Shown here one piece after another: positions 7,114-11,731 of a stretch of 11,731 nucleotides of DNA. The stretch's first letter is position 1. The number at the start of each line of letters is the position of its first letter. The position numbers and the translations under genes were made by a program. The notes under the pieces are model-generated. The model saw nothing but the letters and a program-made list of their open reading frames with translations. It was not told the origin of the DNA and searched no databases. Source of the stretch: Verrucomicrobiota bacterium (GTDB lineage Bacteria > Verrucomicrobiota > Verrucomicrobiia > Chthoniobacterales > UBA10450); assembly GCA_003218525.1 (NCBI GenBank), contig QHNU01000091.1, forward strand, positions 1 to 11,731. The letters run 5' to 3'.

Positions 7114-10100
7114 CCTGCCGTGCACAGTCGTTGATCCGAGGCGATTTTCCCGTGGCTTGATTCGATCGCGTCGTGAACAATCCGGCCCAGCTCTGTTGCT
7201 TCGTAAGGTTTCGCGATGACACCGCGAAAACCAAAGTCCTGATAGCGACTCATTGTCGCATCGGTGGCATAACCACTCGAAACGATTGCGTTCACGCCGG
7301 GATCGATTTCGATCAGATGCTTCAAGGCTTCCTTGCCACCCATTCCGCCGGGAAGGGTCAAATCCAGGATCACGAGATCAAAGCGTTCGCCGGCTCGGAG
7401 CTTTTGCCGATATAACTCCACTCCGGCCAAGGCAGTCTCGGCCGTCGAAACCGAATAGCCGAGACGGGTTAGGGTGAATTCTACCAGGTCCCGAATCGCT
7501 TCTTCATCATCTACAATAAGGATGCGCCCATGCCCGGTAATCGGACCCGTACTTAATCGTTGCTTCTCTTCCGGCGCGCTCGCGCGAGCAACCGCGGGCA
7601 AGTAAATCGTGAAGGTTGATCCGACATTGATTTCCGATTCTACCGTGATGAGACCTTGATGATTTTTGACGATTGAATAGGTGCTGGCTAGCCCAAGGCC
7701 GTTACCTTTGGGCTTGGTTGTGAAATAGGGATCGAAAATTCGTTTGAGGTATCGTTCTGGAATACCCACACCTTCGTCTGTGATGCTCACGCGGACGTAA
7801 TTGCCGGGCGGCAGATCGACAACATCGGACGAACTGTCAGCAGCAGAATGCTGGTAGTTTTCGCAACTGACGTGCAATGTTCCTCCACTTGGCATCGCCT
7901 GATCGGCATTAACGACAAGATTGGCAACGACCTGACTGATTTGACCGGCGTCGATTTCTGTCTGCCACAGGTTGGCGCCGAGGCTAAATTCGCCCCGGCT
8001 ATGCGAACCTCGCAGCGAGAAACTAACCGTGTCCTGAATGAGACGGCCAATGGACGCCATCTTTTTGATGGGCGCACCGCCGCGAGCGAAGGTGAGCAAC
8101 TGCTGCGCAAGATCGCGCGCCCGCAGTGAAGCGTTTTTCGCATCGTTTAAGCGGCCAGCCATTTCATTGTTTGACGGCAGGAGCAGTGAAGCGAGCGAAA
8201 TATTGCCAATGATCGCAGTGAGCAGATTGTTGAAATCGTGAGCAATCCCCCCAGCCAGCAGTCCGAGTTGTTCCAGGGCCTCGGCCTTGCGACGCTCGCC
8301 CTCGCTCCGTTGTCGCTCGGTGATATCGCGAAAGACGAGCACGACCCCGGCGACGTCGTTTTTGTTATCGCGAATGGGAGAGGCGACCTGTTCAATCACC
8401 CGCTCTGAGCCATCCCGCGCAATCAGCGTCGCGCTGTCGGGCAGATTTAACAGAATCGAGTGCGCTTCCGTGCGATAACCGTCGCGTTGTGCCCGTGCCT
8501 GGGCGGCGAGATCGAGCGAAATATTGAAAATCGTTTTCAAGGGCTGACCGACTGCTTGCGCCGAACTCCAGCCGGTTAAGACTTCGGCGGCATTATTAAT
8601 CATGATGATTTTCCCCTGCACATCGGTCGTGATGACGCCGTCGCCAATTGATCGAAGAGTCACGGCGAGGTTTTCTTTTTCTGACGCAATTTCCTCCTCG
8701 AAACGCTTACGCTCTGTCACATCACGAACCATCGCGACATAGAGCATCTTTCCGTCTAGGACCATCTGACTCAGCGAAATTTCAATCGGAAACGCGGTAT
8801 TCCTCCGTGTCTGTCCAAGGGCAAGCGCCGTCGTGCCTGTGCGTTTGGCGAAATCATCCCAGGCTGTTGGGGTCGGTTGAGAATCGAGGTCGGCGGCGTA
8901 GGTTTTTGGAACCAACTTGGTAAAGTTATGGCCGGTCATTTCGTCCTTGACGCACCCAAACATTTTTTCAGCGGCCTGATTCATTGAGCGAATCGTACCT
9001 GACTCGTCCACCGTGATCATACCGTCGAGGATGCCTTCGATAATGGTGCGAATGCGCATCTCGGCGTCACTCAATTTTGACAACTGCCGCCGGACCAACA
9101 CAAAGCTGTAGCTGTTGGAGGAAATCAGAAGGGCGAGCGCAAGCGCGGCGAGAGCAGAGAGGGCGATCGTTCTCCAGACTTTCTGGCGCGCCGCGGCGTT
9201 GGAATGCGCTTGGTAAGCGGAGAATTCGTTCGTCTCGATGCCGGCAATTGTCTGCTGGACGGCCCGGATTAATTCATCACTCTTGCCGTTCGACACCGCA
9301 TTGTTCAAGTCGCGGCCGTCGCGTTCTGCATCAATTTCCGGGACGGCGAAGAAACTGATCCAGCGCTCGACGTCGGCGCGTACCTCGCTCAGCAGTTGCG
9401 CCTGAGTCGGCGCGTTTGCCACCAGAATAGCGAGGTAGCCGTGGTAGATGTAAAAATCACCGAGTGATCGTCTATAAGCTTCGATAAATCCGCTGTCGCC
9501 AGTGAGCAGGTATCCCCGTTTTTCCTTGTTCATCTCGATCACGGCGCGCTCGAGCTTGGGCAAGAAATCGAGGATTTGTCCCGATTGTGCGGCCCACTCC
9601 TGATTCTCCATTTTGTGGTTGAGGACGATCTGCTCCTCGTCCTGGAGGGATTGGAGGACCTCGCGAGGTTGATTCAGCATCGTGCTACCGAGTGCAGCGG
9701 CGGTGAGGCGCGGCTTGGAAGCGCTCCCTTTGCTAAAGGCCGGGCGTGCGACTTGTTCGACCCAGTGCCGGGCAAGGTCGCCCGCTTTGGTCACGCGCTC
9801 GCATTGGGCCGAGTTCTCACGAACGAGCGCCGTGAGTTCCCCCATTCGTGCCTGCATCGCTTGCTTTCGAGACTCAAACAGCTTGGTATATTGCTCGTTA
9901 CCAGTCAGCAAATATGCGCGGTGATAACTTTCCAGCGCTGCAATGTCGTTTTCGATCACACTGCTCAAACGTTTCACCTGGACAGTGTGAGCGCGGATTG
10001 CGTCTTGACGGTAATTCCGCAGCGTGACGAACAAGAAGGTGCCTACCAAGAAGACAATAACGACCACGGCCGCGCCGGTGCCGGCCAAAAGTTTGTAATG

Positions 10101-10250
10101 AAAATACTGCGGACCAAGCAGCCAGGACAGAGCTCTCGACAAGGTGGAGGGTCTGTCCGCTATTCGCGCAAATGACGCCTTATCAGCACGGTGATACACC
10201 GGCAATTCACAGCAGTTCTTCTGCCAAAAACAGAAATCCTCACTTACCAC
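7110..10250 (-). CDS. Membrane-bound hybrid sensor histidine kinase (tandem CHASE3-like, PAS-PAS-HisKA-HATPase-REC)
   Basis: Product of 1046 residues. TM1 lies near 53-77 and TM2 near 359-386, enclosing about 280 residues outside the membrane. That segment has two CHASE3-type motifs, RAYLLTGNEQY at 111-121 and RGYLLTGDSGF at 245-255, each within a helical stretch. Cytoplasmic parts: PAS1 with PAC about 395-515, PAS2 with PAC about 522-645, HisKA with phospho-acceptor H671 (GGIAHDFNNLL), HATPase with N781 (VVNADQA), DEGVGI at 825-830, FDPYFTTK at 839-846 and GNGLGL at 849-854, and a REC domain about 909-1030 with D914/D915, phospho-acceptor D963 and K1014. No output domain or partner regulator is nearby. 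GTG at 10250 is the longest start, giving a long N-terminus with C15-C16; downstream GTG or TTG starts are possible. It lies 25 bp after the restored truA stop. Confidence 0.92.
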   Translation of the reverse strand: MVSEDFCFWQKNCCELPVYHRADKASFARIADRPSTLSRALSWLLGPQYFHYKLLAGTGAAVVVIVFLVGTFLFVTLRNYRQDAIRAHTVQVKRLSSVIENDIAALESYHRAYLLTGNEQYTKLFESRKQAMQARMGELTALVRENSAQCERVTKAGDLARHWVEQVARPAFSKGSASKPRLTAAALGSTMLNQPREVLQSLQDEEQIVLNHKMENQEWAAQSGQILDFLPKLERAVIEMNKEKRGYLLTGDSGFIEAYRRSLGDFYIYHGYLAILVANAPTQAQLLSEVRADVERWISFFAVPEIDAERDGRDLNNAVSNGKSDELIRAVQQTIAGIETNEFSAYQAHSNAAARQKVWRTIALSALAALALALLISSNSYSFVLVRRQLSKLSDAEMRIRTIIEGILDGMITVDESGTIRSMNQAAEKMFGCVKDEMTGHNFTKLVPKTYAADLDSQPTPTAWDDFAKRTGTTALALGQTRRNTAFPIEISLSQMVLDGKMLYVAMVRDVTERKRFEEEIASEKENLAVTLRSIGDGVITTDVQGKIIMINNAAEVLTGWSSAQAVGQPLKTIFNISLDLAAQARAQRDGYRTEAHSILLNLPDSATLIARDGSERVIEQVASPIRDNKNDVAGVVLVFRDITERQRSEGERRKAEALEQLGLLAGGIAHDFNNLLTAIIGNISLASLLLPSNNEMAGRLNDAKNASLRARDLAQQLLTFARGGAPIKKMASIGRLIQDTVSFSLRGSHSRGEFSLGANLWQTEIDAGQISQVVANLVVNADQAMPSGGTLHVSCENYQHSAADSSSDVVDLPPGNYVRVSITDEGVGIPERYLKRIFDPYFTTKPKGNGLGLASTYSIVKNHQGLITVESEINVGSTFTIYLPAVARASAPEEKQRLSTGPITGHGRILIVDDEEAIRDLVEFTLTRLGYSVSTAETALAGVELYRQKLRAGERFDLVILDLTLPGGMGGKEALKHLIEIDPGVNAIVSSGYATDATMSRYQDFGFRGVIAKPYEATELGRIVHDAIESSHGKIASDQRLCTAG

Positions 10251-10275
10251 CGCCCCGCCTGCGGCCGAAGCGCCG

Positions 10276-10383
10276 CTAGTATTTCACCCGGACCAAGTAG
10301 AGCCCATGGGCCGGGGCAACGAAACGGGCCGCATTCAGTTCCGGCTTTTCGAGCCGGAGCTTGATTGCGTCGAGTGTCTCTTC
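10276..10383 (-). pseudogene. truA: Out-of-frame C-terminal segment of truA
   Basis: On the minus strand, the frame beginning at the last G of the GGG codon (10383) reads E-E-T-L-D-A-I-K, then continues to VAPAHGLYLVRVKY and TAG. This 35-residue stretch ends in the typical TruA C-terminal strand (AP.HGLYLV.V.Y) but is one base out of register with the rest of truA. Its survival without stops and with a conserved ending means the shift is very recent or is an artefact. The spacing to the kinase start is then 25 bp, as expected in an operon. Confidence 0.82.
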
Positions 10384-11021
10384 CCAAGTGCAGAGCGCAC
10401 CAGCGTTCCAGTAATTAATCGGACCATCTTGTAAAGAAAACCCGAGCCTGCGAATTCGAGGTCGATCAAATTGCCTCGGGTAATTACGCGAAGAGAATTG
10501 ATCGTCCGCGTCGTGTCCTCGGTAAACTTGCCACCTGTCGCCGCGAAATTGCTGAAATCGTGCCGCCCCGCGAACAGTTTTGCTGCGCGCTTAAGCAACG
10601 CTCGATCCAGTGGCGCTGCGACATGCCAGGTGCGGCCGAGTTCGAATGGCGACATGATGGCAGCGTTAAGGATGCGATAGCGGTAGACTTTCCCTTTGGC
10701 GGAAAAGCGGGCATGGAAATTAGGCGAGACAAACCGTCCACGGAGAATTCGAATCGTGGGCGGCAGTGTTCCATTGAGCGCTGTAATCCAACGCTGGATC
10801 GCGAGTCTTCCCGGCTCGAGGTCGACGTGCGCGCATTGGCCGAGGGCGTGCACACCCGCATCCGTTCGTCCCGCGCCGATTACGCTTACCCTCGAACGGC
10901 AAATCTTTCTAAACGCCGCTTCCAGTTGATCCTGAATCGTGTTGCCGTGTCTTTGACTTTGCCAGCCAGCGAAATCGCGCCCGTCATAGGCAACGACAAA
11001 TTTCAGTCGACGCGATCTCAC
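10335..11021 (-). CDS. truA: tRNA pseudouridine synthase A, C-terminus frameshifted
   Basis: TruA converts uridines 38-40 of the tRNA anticodon stem to pseudouridine. The open frame encodes 228 residues: catalytic motif GRTDAGVHA at 51-59 with nucleophile D54, FHARFSAKGKVYRYRI at 102-117, HDFSNFAATG at 154-163 and GSGFLYKMVR at 192-201. After G213 the frame turns into a Ser/Arg-rich tail unlike any TruA and stops at 10335. The expected ending is found in the -1 frame immediately afterwards and runs to TAG at 10276-10278 (separate entry). One missing base in the minus-strand GGGAAGAG run near 10378-10385 explains this; the restored protein would be 248 residues, normal for the family. The start is GTG at 11019-11021, overlapping the ruvX stop (GTGA). 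Either a real recent inactivation or a sequencing/assembly error. Confidence 0.88.
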   Translation of the reverse strand: MRSRRLKFVVAYDGRDFAGWQSQRHGNTIQDQLEAAFRKICRSRVSVIGAGRTDAGVHALGQCAHVDLEPGRLAIQRWITALNGTLPPTIRILRGRFVSPNFHARFSAKGKVYRYRILNAAIMSPFELGRTWHVAAPLDRALLKRAAKLFAGRHDFSNFAATGGKFTEDTTRTINSLRVITRGNLIDLEFAGSGFLYKMVRLITGTLVRSALGKRHSTQSSSGSKSRN

Positions 11022-11434
11022 GCACTCAGCCGATCGAGATAGCTTTGTAGGATGATTTGGGCCGCAACTTGATCGCGGATACCCTTGGTCTCGCGCGTTT
11101 TTTTTCCGGCCGTCTGTAAGGCTCGGTCCGCGGCCACGGTCGAGAGCCGCTCATCCCAACTTACGACTTGGCAATTAATCAGACCCGTTAGTTTCGCGAC
11201 GAACCGTTGGACTTGTTCTGCGCTTCTTCCCATGGAGCCGTCCATGTTTCGAGGTAACCCTACGACGACGCAGTCAACATCTTTTTCCGATACGATCGCT
11301 TTGATCCGTCGTGCAACTGTTTCAGCCGAGTTGCTTTCAATTGTTTCGAGCGGATGCGCCAACATTCGCAATTCGTCCGAGACGGCCAGCCCTGTTCGGG
11401 CGTCCCCAAGGTCAACCCCAAGCACACGCTTCAT
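11018..11434 (-). CDS. ruvX: Holliday junction resolvase-like protein / 16S rRNA-processing nuclease (RuvX/YqgF)
   Basis: Product of 138 residues, the normal size of YqgF/RuvX, an RNase H-fold enzyme. The family is implicated in 16S rRNA 5'-end processing in E. coli and was earlier annotated as a putative Holliday junction resolvase. Motifs: GVDLGDARTGLAVSD at 6-20 with D8, VVGLPRNMDGSMG at 57-69, WDERLST at 93-99 with E95, and DQVAAQIILQSYLD at 121-134 with D121. These three acidic residues fit the catalytic set. ATG at 11432-11434 directly abuts the TGA of the upstream gene, with a GGAG about 11 nt before it. The stop overlaps truA as GTGA. Complete, with nothing unusual. Confidence 0.93.
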   Translation of the reverse strand: MKRVLGVDLGDARTGLAVSDELRMLAHPLETIESNSAETVARRIKAIVSEKDVDCVVVGLPRNMDGSMGRSAEQVQRFVAKLTGLINCQVVSWDERLSTVAADRALQTAGKKTRETKGIRDQVAAQIILQSYLDRLSA

Positions 11435-11731
11435 TCACTGCAATTTCTCCGGCAACTTGGCGACGAGATTCTTGATCTTCTCCGCATGATGCCGGTGGCA
11501 AACGAGCACGGCATCGCGGGTACGCACGACGATGAGATTGTTGACGCCTAGGAGAGCAACGCTAGAGCCGCCCTCGTCGAAAACGATGTTGTCGCTCGCC
11601 TCCAGCGTAATCACCTCACAGTTGGCGGCGTTGCCGGCGCGATCCTTTTCGAAATAGTGGGCGACCGCTTGCCAGCCACCGACATCGTCCCAATCAAATT
11701 CCGCTTCCACCATCAGGACGCGATCGGCGTG
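11435..11731 (-). CDS. manC: Mannose-1-phosphate guanylyltransferase, C-terminal part (cut by window edge)
   Basis: The last 98 codons of a gene whose start lies beyond 11731; the frame is open to the edge (H-A-D-R-V-L before the first internal ATG). The segment FDWDDVGGWQAV matches the conserved F-W-D-V-G-W region of GDP-mannose pyrophosphorylases (mannose-1-phosphate + GTP to GDP-mannose + PPi). It is followed by the GN...DN.V and ALLGVNNLIVVRTRDAVLV pattern of the C-terminal region and a final E-K-I-K-N-L-V helix. GDP-mannose feeds polysaccharide and lipopolysaccharide synthesis. A related sugar-nucleotide pyrophosphorylase is possible because the N-terminal catalytic half is not visible. 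TGA at 11435-11437 abuts the ruvX ATG, which suggests one operon. Confidence 0.8.
   Translation of the reverse strand, partial: HADRVLMVEAEFDWDDVGGWQAVAHYFEKDRAGNAANCEVITLEASDNIVFDEGGSSVALLGVNNLIVVRTRDAVLVCHRHHAEKIKNLVAKLPEKLQ

Noticed and set aside
9576..10175. 199-residue open frame on the plus strand, antisense to the kinase
   Set aside because: It lies entirely inside the kinase ectodomain coding region, has no recognisable motif and reads as a frame shadow. The kinase frame has clear domains.
10261..10276. GC-rich hairpin GCGGC-CGAAGC-GCCGC between truA and the kinase gene
   Set aside because: The stem is only 5 bp and no T-run follows in either direction, so it is not an intrinsic terminator. 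It may be chance in GC-rich sequence.
10340..10390. Programmed -1 ribosomal frameshift in truA
   Set aside because: A 7-bp hairpin lies downstream, but the shift site CTT GGG AAG allows no re-pairing of P- and A-site tRNAs and the hairpin is about 25 nt away, too far. A mutation or sequence error is simpler.

Overview
The window is a dense stretch of bacterial chromosome, moderately GC-rich by eye. It holds housekeeping and central-metabolism genes with almost no intergenic space. Protein motifs and gene neighbourhoods suggest a Gram-negative soil or environmental bacterium of the Verrucomicrobiota, perhaps Chthoniobacterales-like. That placement is an impression from protein style (PhoH plus 7TM-HD protein, diverged CysD/CysNC, a GGIAHDFNNLL-type hybrid kinase); no rRNA or other marker settles it. 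No tRNA, rRNA, CRISPR array, insertion sequence or phage gene was found.

Layout. (1) 1-3127, plus strand: the last codons of an upstream gene, a small secreted protein of unknown function, the PhoH-family ATPase, and a PgpH/YqfF-like membrane HD phosphohydrolase, probably a c-di-AMP phosphodiesterase. The last two overlap by ATGA. (2) 3162-4333, minus strand: nuoC and nuoB, overlapping by ATGA, with neither nuoA nor nuoD beside them. (3) 4373-7113, plus strand: cysD and a cysN-cysC fusion, again joined by ATGA, which together make ATP sulfurylase and APS kinase. A promoter-like element in the 39-bp nuoB/cysD gap reads towards cysD and overlaps a weaker candidate reading towards nuoB. (4) 7110-11731, minus strand: in transcription order, the end of a mannose-1-phosphate guanylyltransferase gene, ruvX, truA and a 1046-residue membrane-bound hybrid histidine kinase. 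cysNC and the kinase gene converge and share four bases at their stop codons.

How the genes work together. CysD and CysNC form a self-contained sulfate-activation unit that converts sulfate to PAPS; no PAPS reductase or sulfotransferase is in view. NuoB and NuoC are adjacent subunits of the complex I peripheral arm, and NuoB carries the N2 cluster ligands. PhoH and the HD protein are the usual partners of YbeY, but YbeY is not here. RuvX and TruA are RNA-maturation enzymes. The kinase senses an extracytoplasmic or membrane signal through what look like two tandem CHASE3-type modules.

Main oddities: a one-base frameshift near the 3' end of truA, whose expected C-terminus lies intact in the next frame; a PgpH-like protein without the large extracellular domain of its characterised relatives; a detached nuoBC pair; and a cysD promoter that would give a nearly leaderless mRNA. 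I did not find a clearly new multi-gene system. The window reads mainly as ordinary core genome with these local peculiarities.
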